Of a stretch of DNA of 64,000 nucleotides, positions 24,576-35,450 are shown one piece after another (the first letter of the stretch is position 1; each line of letters opens with the position of its first letter). This stretch comes from Tubiluchus corallicola. Its lineage: Eukaryota > Priapulida > Priapulimorpha > Priapulimorphida > Tubiluchidae. The notes beneath the pieces are model-generated. The model worked only from the letters and a program-made list of their open reading frames with translations. It did not search any database and had not been told where the DNA came from. The position numbers were made by a program, and so were the translations under genes. Location: positions 232,102 through 296,101 of the forward strand of contig JAQGDQ010000149.1 in NCBI GenBank assembly GCA_030141605.1, written 5' to 3'.

Positions 24576-25638
24576 TCGTGTTTTGTTTCTTGCCCGGCGT
24601 GTAGGTGGCATTAATAACACTATTTGGTGAATTTTCGGTTGTACCGTCGTATTATTGCAATAACGCAAATTGCATTATGCGTAGTGCTCTGTTGCCAACT
24701 GATTTAAAATTCTTCGATGTATACCAAACAGTTAGTAGACTGTGGTAGCTATTATCTTTTGATGGACCAATGTGGAACCTTGAAATCTGGGTCGTCCGTT
24801 TCTTCTTTGACTTGTTCGTTTTTTTGTTCATCAGTTCAAACATTTAATTCGCATTATACCTGTGATCACAAAAATGCTTTTCCATTTTTAGTCTGTTAAC
24901 ATGTTTTGCAACATTAATATATCATAGGGTGTATGATATTTGTTTAAACAATCGACCGGTCAATCTAATAATGGTATAACTAATTTTGCTGTGTGCCTTT
25001 CATTAATATCCCAAGTGATACACCTTTTTAATGACTGGCGCTGTGTGTTTCAAAAAAGAAGATCCAGAACAACTGACTCTTGGAACCATTTTGAATCTTG
25101 TATTAAGAAGCGTAAGCACACACACAAAACTAGGAAAGGAGGAAAAAAGTTTTCAAAGTGTAAATCATTTAGATTTAAATAAACAAAACATTTTTGTTTT
25201 TAGCGTTCACACTGAGATTTCTCACAGAAAAACGCCTATATAGGACCACAGGCTGTTATTATTAACAATGGGCTATGTCCATTATGTCATGCTTTGTTTC
25301 TGCACTAACAAACACTGTAAGAGAACCTTCAACTGAGCATCCGTAATCTCAGCACCAGCAACGAGAATTTTGGCTCATTGCCAAAGCTATGTCTGTGGTA
25401 CGAGGCACTGAACCGGCACAAGTGCTTTAGAGACGTTCGGATCACTCTCTCTCTACGAGCTAAACACCCAGAATCAGTATGTCGAATGAAACAGCCCGTG
25501 GGAGTATCAAGTGATGCGATTATCCATCCGTTCATTTGCCAGCCTCGCAGCTACATGTATTTAAAACGTTGACAGCCAACAGCCAAACACATACCACGAT
25601 CACTCGGTTGTTTCTCGCCTCTTTTGGAATGACAAAGT

Positions 25639-25687
25639 CGTGTGTGTGTGTGTGAGTGCATGCGTGTGTGTGCATGTGCATGTGCAC
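25639..25687 (+). repeat. (GT)n microsatellite with GCAT interruptions
   Basis: Runs of GT are interrupted by gcatgc and gcatgtgcatgt. The alternating purine-pyrimidine pattern is open to Z-DNA formation. Confidence 0.9.
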
Positions 25688-27214
25688 CCGCGTAATAAAT
25701 CCAAAATGTTGCCCAGAGAAAACCATCAACATAACCAGCGGAGCATGCACAACTAGTGACAGTGTGGCAGGCGTTCTTCCGTACATCTTACTTGAGTTGC
25801 ATCAGATACACAAATGTAATTTGGAAACATTTGATTGCATTTGTCAATTCTACAATGATGTTGGCCGATTTGATAGGCAGCTGACAAACTAGTACTACTC
25901 TATTCTGATTTGATCTGTGCAGGGTATTAGCACATCGACTCTCACTTTGTCTTTTTATTCAATGAAATAAATATTGTAAACTTAATTAGTATGAACTAGT
26001 TAGGCAGTAACTGCAAAAAGCTAATAAAGTAAGTAACATTATATGCTCTAAATTAGGCTTTAATTATTCATTCTAAACTTGGTGGAGAGAAGTAAAATAA
26101 AGTAGCAGTGAAAGTTAAATTTGCTTTGCTGCAGGAATCAGTTTGCCGTAGATTGCTGTCATCTTATAACTTGCGTAACTTCAGGTGATTATTATGTCAA
26201 GGTCAAACAGTAAATTTTATTTGTCTGTTTTATTTGTTTACTTTGTCGTAAGTGTTTATTGGTTCTTCTGAGATGCAAGTCTACCATGTGTGTAAGCTTC
26301 AGATGGTTTAATTAATGCGAACAGCTGGAATGCCATTGCGGTGAAATAGTTTTATTGTTGCCAGAATTAACGCATTTTCAAGTATTGGGTCTTACGACGT
26401 GTTCTCATATGCACAACAAATCAGAAGCCACATATAGAGCAAATCGAAAGCCAGAAGTTTGTATATGGGGTGTCCATTATATACTAAAAGCCTTTGATGT
26501 ACGCTTTGTCCAAACTTAATTCTGACCTAAAATAAAAAAATAAATTAAGTGTCCCGTTTTCAAGGTTTTAAATTTAAGCCGATTGTAACTGGAAATAAGC
26601 AATTAATTTCCACGACTAATTTTTCGCGCATTACAATATTTTCTTACGCTAATATATTGGCTTATTGGCCTATTGCGAACTTTCTGAGCTTCATTCAGTT
26701 CATTGCCAACAATGAGGTTTGTTTAACTGGCACAATCCATTTAGCATGTAAAATGAGAGAAAACTAGTCTGGCAACTAGTAGTCATCAGCGGGCAGGCAA
26801 TGACTGTACCAGAAGAAAAGTAGTTAGTTCCAATGTTGTTGGTACACTATTATTGACCGACTACGACTGACATAATCAAGGCATTGTGTTTATTACCACG
26901 ACCAAGGGGCAAACCTGTACCACGAGGGATTAATTGATTTACTGTCACTGAAATAGAGTTTCGTTTCGATAAATTGGCGTGTAATAGACCTTGATTGAAA
27001 CAGTTGAAGTTCGTGTATTAACTTAACACACGGCATTTTTCTAAAAATTAAGACAGTTTATACTTCTACAAAGTGTTATTTATTGATTATAGGACGTAGT
27101 GAAACGTGAACGGACTGGAAAATATTCTCAGGTTCATTCCAGTTCTGTTCATGCTTATTTCAAAGGAGCACAAACGTTAGGCGATTTATGTAACAGTATT
27201 AAAAATGATGTTGA

Positions 27215-27400
27215 GGACCGTAATAGTGACAACTGCGATGATGATGGTAGCAATAGGAACTGCAGTTTGTCATGACTGTCGTATAACTGCGACTGGTAAT
27301 GATACTAATGATGAATGCAATGATAACCTGGTGATGACATGACGGTGATCATGACAATGACGACAACGATGGTGATGGTCGATGAAGTGAAAGTAGTCAA
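27215..27400 (+). repeat. Imperfect GAT/GAC trinucleotide-rich stretch
   Basis: Diffuse GATGATGGT, AATGAT and GACGACAACGATGG patterns suggest a decayed trinucleotide array. A short CAG/CAA patch lies nearby at about 27577-27609. Confidence 0.55.
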
Positions 27401-28616
27401 ACGCATGACTCAATTTGCTGATCGCATACAAGAGCAATACTGGCCTCTAGCAATTGTTGTTACGCCTCATGCATAATTGCTGTTATATTGTCAACATTGT
27501 GGTCGTTGCCGCCTGAACGGCCATTATCATCTTTATATTATCGTCGATGTCGTCGTCATCGTTATCGCGAGCTCGTCATTACAACAGCAACTACAGCAGC
27601 AACAGCAGAAAAGTGGATCTTTGAATAACTGTAGAAATGTAGATTCAATTAACATAGGATGACGTAACAAAAATTATTTAATTGTGCACTGTCTCCATTC
27701 TTATTAATTTTTCAAGAGAATTCACGAAATTGGAATATCGTATTGGATCACCCCCATTTTTGTTGAGCTGACACCTTTTGTCCTTTTCACATCTTTACAT
27801 AAAAGTTCTGCGCGTTAATTTCTCTCCAACCCGCCAGATAACACAATAAACATATTTTTGATAAAGAATTTATGTGAAATTTTGCAGTATTCACGTTTTT
27901 ACTTTGAAAAGCGGTCGGACGGACACAATGCAAACCCCAGGCCCTCACAGAAAATCAAGCCCTGCTGCTTTGCACACCACATACACAGAACGGATTTTCA
28001 AGTGGCCAGCCATCGACACATTAATGCAATCAACCCGGCAAATTTGGAACTCTTACCTTAGCGAGCTGTATCTTTACATGCAATAGTTCGTCATTATTTT
28101 TATTAGTATTTTAGTTCCGACTATGTTTTAACTACTGGCAAAGTTTGTTTGAAATGTTTTTTGTTACGTTATTCATAAATCATAATCCAGTGAACTGAAT
28201 TTAAATGAAATGGAAATAGCAAATTACACGAGGATGTGCCTGCCTTGGTTAGGTAATAGTTATGCTGAATTGTTGAAATTTCTTGTGGCTGGGATTCGGT
28301 ATGGTATCTCACCAGTTATTATGTTAACAATTAGAGTTATTGCGAGTCGTAGGCCACACATTTGACATTTGAAAGATGATATAGCAGCACCGACGGGGCT
28401 TCTAATTACTTACAAGCCGCTGAGATGCACTAAACAGTCACGGCTTTCTGTTTCAAGTGCACGCATACATTAGTGTCCGCTATATTTGATGCTTAGCATA
28501 TAAGAGCTAATTGATACTAATTCCATAGATTGCAGAATAGCTAGTAACTACATCAAAGTGTCCTGATTGTCCAGAAATCCGTGTTAATATACAAATGCGG
28601 ATGGTAAGAGTTGTGA

Positions 28617-29603
28617 AACTGGCCGCGTTTTCACTGTGTCCGCACAGACACAGACTTTTCTGTCCGCACCATTTTACGTCTGCAAAAGTTGTTTCCATTG
28701 GGTCCGCACTCATTCCGTAGCATTCTACACAAAATATCATAGATGCGGTGAAATTTTGGGCTTTCTAGGAGAAACAATCATTTGATTTCGCAACGTTGGT
28801 CAAAGAAAAGGGCAAATAGGCAACACATCAAGCGATGACCTCGTTTTTGAGCTCGAAAACAATGAAATGCTAGGCGAATATCATCACATCGCAACAATGG
28901 ACAAGGGAGACGTATATAAATTAAGAATGCAACTTGCAACGCTCCGTATTTTTGGAATTTAAACAGATTGGGTGTATTCACTTTGATTCTTTGAAAGAGA
29001 ATTGTCGTCAAAAGAGAAATATTTGTCGGATATAATTTTCATCGGTGCAACTGTACAACTATGCAGTGTAAATTTGAGAGCGTGCAATAGCAATAGACCA
29101 ACACGTCAACGTCGAAATAGTGTAAGAATTATAGGATATAGCGTGTGTAATTGTTTACTGTAAATTTAAAAAAATGCCTTGAATGAGGAATCGCAAAACC
29201 AAGCTAAATTTCCAAAACTTTAGAAAGAAGTAAAATTAATAATAAAAACTAAATGTTCAACATTCGCTACTGACCTCAAAAGCTATTTCATTTAGCAGAC
29301 ATCTTGTAAAGTATCTGTGGCTACATTTAGGGGTGCTCGTATCATAGAGGGGAAACCAAATTCTTCAGCGTGCATAATTTATTCCTTCTTTATTATAAAA
29401 ACTCACTTTCCCTTCCGCAGAAAAGGTTTGACAATTAAAATGCGGATCCGACCAGTACGTGGCTTTTCGTGCGGACGCAGTGGAAACGACAAACACGAAA
29501 CAATGATCTACAAAAGCGCGTTATTGCTTCAATTCTTTTCCGTGTGAGTCATACAGAAAAAGTCCGTGTCTGTGCGGGCGTAATGGAATGGAAACGCGGC
29601 CTA
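28617..29603. mobile_element. Inverted-repeat DNA-transposon remnant (about 0.99 kb)
   Basis: The left end, ggccgcgttttcactgtgtc, is matched in reverse complement at the right end (complement reads ggccgcgtttccattccatt). Similarity continues through cgcacagacac(a/g)gact on both sides. A second internal motif, gtttcca(t/c)tg(g/c)gtccgca, also occurs in both arms. The GGCCGCGTTT end is compatible with PIF/Harbinger-like elements, but no clear three-base target duplication is visible. No transposase motif was recognised between the arms, so this looks like a non-autonomous or gutted copy. Confidence 0.65.
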
Positions 29604-29634
29604 AGCGTACAAAAAACCACAAGAGAAGAGCACG

Positions 29635-29692
29635 TCCGCGCACGCGCGCGCGCGCGCGCACGCACGCACACGCACACACACACAAACGCACG
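29635..29692 (+). repeat. (CG)n/(CA)n alternating tract, Z-DNA prone
   Basis: About 58 bases of alternating purine-pyrimidine begin with a pure CG run (cgcgcgcgcgcgcgcgc) and pass into CACG and CA units. CG alternation is the most favourable Z-DNA sequence and is unusual in AT-rich DNA. It begins about 30 bp beyond the right end of the inverted-repeat element. Confidence 0.9.
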
Positions 29693-32274
29693 CCAACAAT
29701 ATCCAAGTCACGAAATAAATCAACCATAGTTTAGTTTTTTTTTTGCAAATATTAAACTACACATAGGAAATAGAGGGAGCATTTAAGCAGAAGCTACAGC
29801 AGTTGCACAGACATACAGTTGAAAACCAACAAGGGATATTCCAGAAGATTGGTAAGTTTTACATTTTGAAGTATCTGAGAAATTATTCCGACTTGATACG
29901 CAAGTCGAATTCATTGGGCTACGTCAACAACCGCATGTAGGGACTTACGTTATTGATAAACGAGTAGGCTGTGACACACAAACACTCAGCCGTTATAGTC
30001 ATCAGTGTCCCAGGCGGTCCATAAAAAGAAGAATCATTTAATCCACCACGCGTGTATCTCAGCTAAATAATCTATAGGAGATACAGTAACTGCAACTATA
30101 ACAGCCTGTAAGTTTCTTTTAATACAATAATTTCCTTAGCGAACAAATAGGCAACTTAAATTCCATTGATGTTATTGGTTGTATCGTTCGATCACTAGTA
30201 ATCGAAATACCTGTGTCAATAACCGTGTAGTTCAGTTTTGCAACTAAAACAAAAGTTTCGACTGTTTGTGGTGGTGAATTAAGGCGTTTCCATGTCAACA
30301 CAATAACTAAAACGTTGCTGCTTTCATCTGAGTACTTTGTAGAGATTCTCAATGTGACGTCATATCCTCTTCCGCAGTTTTCCCACAACTGTCAGCTAGT
30401 CTTTAATATATGGCACGTTGACTGTAATGAATGTTGGCGTTTAAATTAAACCTATCTCTTCTCCCCGGCTTCACAGTTTTTTTGTCAGTTCAACTAATAG
30501 GCTTTTTAAAGTGACGTAATTAACTGCAGCTTCTTGTAAAGTACACTGCCGCTTGTCAGATGTTGTTAATTGTTATGTAAATTTAATATTTCACTGACTA
30601 TAAGTCCTGCCCCCTAGCTTCTGAATTAAGCCATTTAAGGTTTAATACAGTCGTAAATTGCATTAAATGCTACATCTTCTATATGAAGATCTTGATTCCA
30701 GTAGAATGAATACGGAATTTGCCCATAATCATTACTCAACCGTAGCATGTTTATTGTTCGTACTGCAGCTGCAGTTTGCAGTAATAGATTGGGATTTCTG
30801 CCATCAATTTGGCTTTCCAATGAAAATGACTTCTATACCAGTGAACCGAGAACTATCGTTCCATTCCAATCTAATGAAAAGCAGAATTCCTGCATAGTCA
30901 CGAATTACAAGCATATAAATTGATCAGATTGATTTTCAAATTGTTTTCATTTGCTGTAATTTTGTCACAAGGCCTTAATTTCTTTGTACACGAGGCTGTA
31001 ATTAATATTACCTTGAAAATAAAATAAAAGAAACAGAAATTTCGTTTGAGTCTTACCCGCAGTATAGTAAATATAATTAACTTGTTTGAGAGAAATAAAT
31101 AGTATGCCGGCTTGTTCTGATTTTATTAAGGTTGGCTTATTGAATTTTATATACTGCGCTCTTCATAATTCATGTCAAGGTAAGAGTCGTTGCATTCTTC
31201 AAACTTCAGTAGACTTCAAGCAAATAACGACTTCATAAAACATATTCAAATTATTGGAACAGTATCACAAAATGCTTCAACACCTGTCCAGTGTTATCCT
31301 CAGTCGTAAGCGTTCAAATTGTTTAGTTAGCAAAACACAATCGAGGATGACACCAAGCAGGTGTTGAAAACATGTTGTGGCTTTGTTTGAATGTTTTTGA
31401 AATTTTTATTAGTCCTGAGATTGCCCAAAGATAAAGCGACTGCAGGTTTGAATTTTTTTCTAGTGATTTGTCATAGTCCTTTTCTTGAATAAGGATATAA
31501 GCTATATAAGCAATTGAGATGGCGGAACCTGAAATAAACCTGTATTTGGGGGTGGGGGAGAAGGTGGAGTGGGATGGTGTAGCGTCGTTGAGTTAAACAT
31601 TGTAGGTACGTTCTTGCTGCAGTTCAATAAAGCTTGTTAGCTTGGGTAAATTACTGTGTCACATTCAAGTGCCTGCAAGTATCATAAACTGTGATGAATG
31701 ACTGTTTAATAGACAAGTGGCTTCTGATTTAATATTTGTCGAGTTACAGCAAGTTGCTATATTCAGGAAGCTGCACTTGAAGCTTTCGGGATAGAAGTTG
31801 CAGTTGCTGGATCTGCAGTTTCTTTTAGTTTTTTTTTGTAATCATGAGGTGAGTGGAAATTTCGAATTAAAGAATTTAATTAAGCAATTTTTACATTTCG
31901 TGTGGAACAGCAAATTTATTGACGCTTAATAGGTAACTAGCATTTTAACACACCGGTTATACAAATACTTGGGATTTTACTGAACAATACAGTATGTATA
32001 GATATTGTTTTTTAACATGCTTGCTTATTGCTTGTTTTTGTTTATGACCCGAAGTGTGCTTGTCATAATAATACAGCTATTTCAGGGAGTATGTGAAAAA
32101 TATGCCCTGTTAGTGGTAATAGTGTTGCTAAGTGGGTTGCTTGCAGGTTAATGTTTATAAATTTGTAAAAATTAATACAGCTGTATATTTGGCCTGATTG
32201 ACATATATCTACTTGTGCCTACTGTATGCACTATATAGTGTTCTTTTTATCACTGTTGTTATATAGCGTGGTTA

Positions 32275-32325
32275 AGTACTGACTGTCCGATTGACCGACT
32301 GACCAACCGACCGACCAACCGAGTG
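32275..32325 (+). repeat. Imperfect GACC/GACT tetranucleotide repeat (5' side)
   Basis: Units such as gaccgactgaccaaccgacc form a short, decayed tetranucleotide array directly before the SINE. Confidence 0.7.
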
Positions 32326-32333
32326 AATGATTA

Positions 32334-32545
32334 AGCTGGGTGGCAGAGTGGTTTCGACTTCGGACTACAAACACGCAATTTTGAGTTCGAGACTAGCGTT
32401 TTCCAATTCCTGGGCATATTCCATACGTTATTCGTTATTTATGTGTTTACCTGTATTGCTGTAAATGTAGGTCGCTAAATAGCCTGATATTGTTTGTTAA
32501 ATGACGACGATAAATGAATGTTGTCCTTCTCTTTTTCTGCAGTAT
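32334..32545 (+). repeat. tRNA-derived SINE
   Basis: A polymerase III A-box, TGGCAGAGTGG (32341-32351), and a B-box, GAGTTCGAGAC (32383-32393), are spaced as in tRNA genes. The intervening sequence does not fold into a full cloverleaf and no acceptor stem closes, so it is tRNA-derived and not a tRNA gene. A unique-looking body of about 150 bases follows, ending in a pyrimidine-rich stretch (ccttctctttttctgcag). Confidence 0.7.
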
Positions 32546-32615
32546 AAGGACTAACTGACTCATTGACTGTGAGGCTGACTGGCTGAGTGATTCATTCACT
32601 GAGTGACTGACTGGT
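32546..32615 (+). repeat. Imperfect ACTG/GACT tetranucleotide repeat (3' side, possible SINE tail)
   Basis: Units of actgactcattgactg and gagtgactgactgg extend about 70 bases after the SINE. They may be its simple-repeat tail or part of the array into which it inserted. Confidence 0.7.
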
Positions 32616-34132
32616 TTCGAGATTACAGGTTTCATTTATAAAAAATTGCACCATAAAAGTGCAAATTAGCCGTTTTGTCCTATATGTACTAGACTAGTGA
32701 TAATGGCATTGGTTATGAGTGGAGTGGTGGTGGCAGTATTGAGGGTTTTTTACATTGATGAAGCATACTATAGAATTTCCATTCACGTAACCTGCCAACA
32801 AAACACGTGGTTATGGATAGAATAAGTGCATAAGGTTAACAAACTGTATAATAATGGCTAATATTGACTGCTACTATAAATAACTCGCTGCTTCTGTCAT
32901 AAATGTTCAGTTAAAACTAATAACTGAGCCAGTTTAGTTATAAAACCAACGGGTCACTAATAAAATAAGGTATATTTTTACATTTAAGAGCTTCGTACAT
33001 ATCATGCACAGCAACATATTATGTTGTTTATGGCATTCATATATCCATGTACATAGATGTAATTTGTGTGGTTGTACTAACTTCCTAATGAAAACCCGAG
33101 TCGAGCTGATTAATGACTGCATGATCTTCTAGCTCACTTAGTAGGCAGGGAAGCGAATTTATGCATGCAAATAACAGCCACTAGACCTTGCCACAACAAT
33201 TGATTAGAAGTATAAGAGTTTAGCACATCAGTGAACGAAGCTGCAGAACAGCAGTAGCAATCACAGCTAAGCAACAGCATAAAGCGATGATGTTCTTCAC
33301 GTTTTTCACAAAGTTTGTGAACGAAACGGACAACTTACTGTCTGGAATGCTGTGATCCATGATTTTGATTGTTCTATTTCTCACAAGTTTCACATAGAAC
33401 CAGAAGTTTTTGCTCTTTCGGTCATTGCCCTTGTTGTCGCTTACAAATTGGAGGACTTCGATTTTTCCTGGTTCTTGTATGTGGTAATTTAATCTAAATC
33501 TTGAATGAAAGTACGCAACTCGCAAAATACCGGGAACTGCTGCACTTGTGACGTCACGGTTATTGGCTTCCACTTATTAAGTTATAAATTATGATAGTGT
33601 TGACACTGCATAGAGAGAAGGCACACGCTAGCGGAAGAGGCGCAGCTGGTTCGGAGTTCTCATTGATTAGTCGAATTTTATGATCAATCGCGCACGGGCT
33701 TATTTGCAATTGTTGTTATTTGTCGTTATTATCGACGGCGTATTCTTTGCACCCAGATGGAATTTGCTCCCTACGTTGCAAGTGTTTGATTATACAGTGT
33801 TTCTAGGTCGGTTAGTGACTAGTTGGGCTTATTTGGTACGGAGATACATCAAGCAATGATCGTTTATTCGATAAGGAGACGTCTAGTGCTGCAATTACTT
33901 AGTCGCATTTACTACTAAATCAATATATTTTAAGCGAGGAAGTTTGTTTGATTATTATATATGTTGTAGCAGACATAAGTGGATCTAAAAACTTTTAAAT
34001 TGCAGTGTGTGGACTTTTACAAAGCTAAATGAATTTGTAAACAGTAAATCGCGTAATACTGATTTACCTGCGATAACATCTGAACGAGACCTGTGAATCG
34101 GTCGCTAGTTTTTGTTTCTTTTCTTTGTATAA

Positions 34133-34215
34133 ATGAAAATGAAGGATCTAGAAGCAACGTGTATTGTTGTGAAGCAAAAAGAATCCAGTGGAGAGGAGGC
34201 TAGCCAACAAAATGG
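34133..34215 (+). CDS. Candidate alternative first exon of the PET-LIM gene (27 codons plus 2 nt)
   Basis: Inside intron 2, an ATG directly preceded by an in-frame TAA opens 27 codons (MKMKDLEATCIVVKQK, then an acidic, Ser/Gln-rich stretch) and ends AATGG|GTAGGT, leaving phase 2. Exon 3 needs exactly phase 2, so the product would read ...QQNG-KVCQNCKC. The composition is less AT-biased than its surroundings and coding-like. An isoform starting here would lack exons 1-2, and with them C26, C29 and C33. Limpet genes in insects are known to use several promoters, which makes this plausible. One phase match has a one-in-three chance by luck, and no transcript evidence is available here. Confidence 0.4.
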
Positions 34216-35379
34216 GTAGGTACGCTTAGTTTTTTTGAAAATCGAAGACAAAGTCATTTGATTCCCATCATCTGTGTGATCGTCAGATCCTCTTCAATTT
34301 AAGTTTTTGGCTTTATGTCTTTCGTTACCATTTTAGATGAGCTAAAGAAGATTGGCAATTTGTTGACACCATTCTTGGACTATATATCATGCTTTTATAA
34401 CATGTGCTGAACTTCATTACATTTTTCGAGAATTGCTTATAAATTTTAGGGACTCGCTATCAACCCACCAAATGCTTTGAAAGTCGTTGAGCTCAAAACT
34501 CAATACAGCGTTTAAGAAATGCTTTCTCAACAGCTAGTGTTGTTTTTATCATAGTGCATAAAAACATTGAAAATCCTCGTTTGACAGCTATGCAGCAAAA
34601 TCGCCTCCTTGCAAACAGATTACTGCAGCTGTGAAAGTTTTAAAACACTGAATTTCTAGCAGCTTTTATATGATATGCTTTGGTGTTGATTGGTTGAGTT
34701 TACCAAGAATTTAAATGTTTTTCCGAGAAAAGCTTTTACTTCTTTCATATGTTCGTGGCAGCTTTGTATTTCCTGCACACACTTTGTTTGAGCGCAAATG
34801 TAAAGCATCTGATGCATTATAATTGTACAGTTTTTCTAAAAACAATTTGATTTGTTTAACGTATATATTTAACCCGTTAAAATGACCTAATGTGTAAGCT
34901 ATTAACAAGTACGAGTTCGTCTTTCTCATTTGTTGTTCTTATTGCTGTGCTCGGCATATAATTACGACCGAAATATAACCCCTTAATGTGGGACTGCTCG
35001 AACCCAGGCGTCCTAAATAATATATTTGTTGTATGCAGCTAAATTAGATCTGTAGTTAATCTCCTGTGGTGGGACGTAGTTAACTTACAGTGCTTAATTT
35101 TCACTGAACAAACGAACGTACATGCGAACTGATTACCCAAACTGTAATTGCGCCTTTGTATTTGCGATTATATACTTATATTAGTTCGCTTGGATATTTG
35201 TCTGAAGGGTTCCTGGCGGTACGAGACTTAGTACAATAATTTTAGCAACTATATTAAATTAAACTGCTCGAGTGATTAACCCGAGATGGAGTCCTCATTG
35301 CCCTGATCCGTCTTTAATTGATTTCAAAATAAAACGTACACAAACAACACACAGCAAGCCTGTTTTTATCCTAAAAACA

Positions 35380-35450
35380 CGTTATTATTTTTATTGTTAT
35401 TATTATTATTTTATTATTACAGTATAATTATTATAGTAGTTTATTATAAG
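35380..35450 (+). repeat. (TTA)n microsatellite
   Basis: Repeated TTATTATTA units with T-rich interruptions continue as imperfect TTATAGTAG sequence. Confidence 0.85.

Noticed and set aside
25532-25786. Minus-strand frame with a His/Thr run
   Set aside because: The run is the translated (GT)n microsatellite; the rest shows no family resemblance.
29469-29729. Frames with Arg/Ala and His/Thr runs on both strands
   Set aside because: They are translations of the CG/CA alternating tract and the transposon end.
32334-32420. Functional tRNA gene
   Set aside because: A- and B-boxes are present, but no acceptor stem closes and no clean anticodon arm forms; it is better explained as a SINE.
32447-32635. 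Minus-strand Ser/Gln-rich frame
   Set aside because: It reads through the ACTG tetranucleotide tail and the SINE body.
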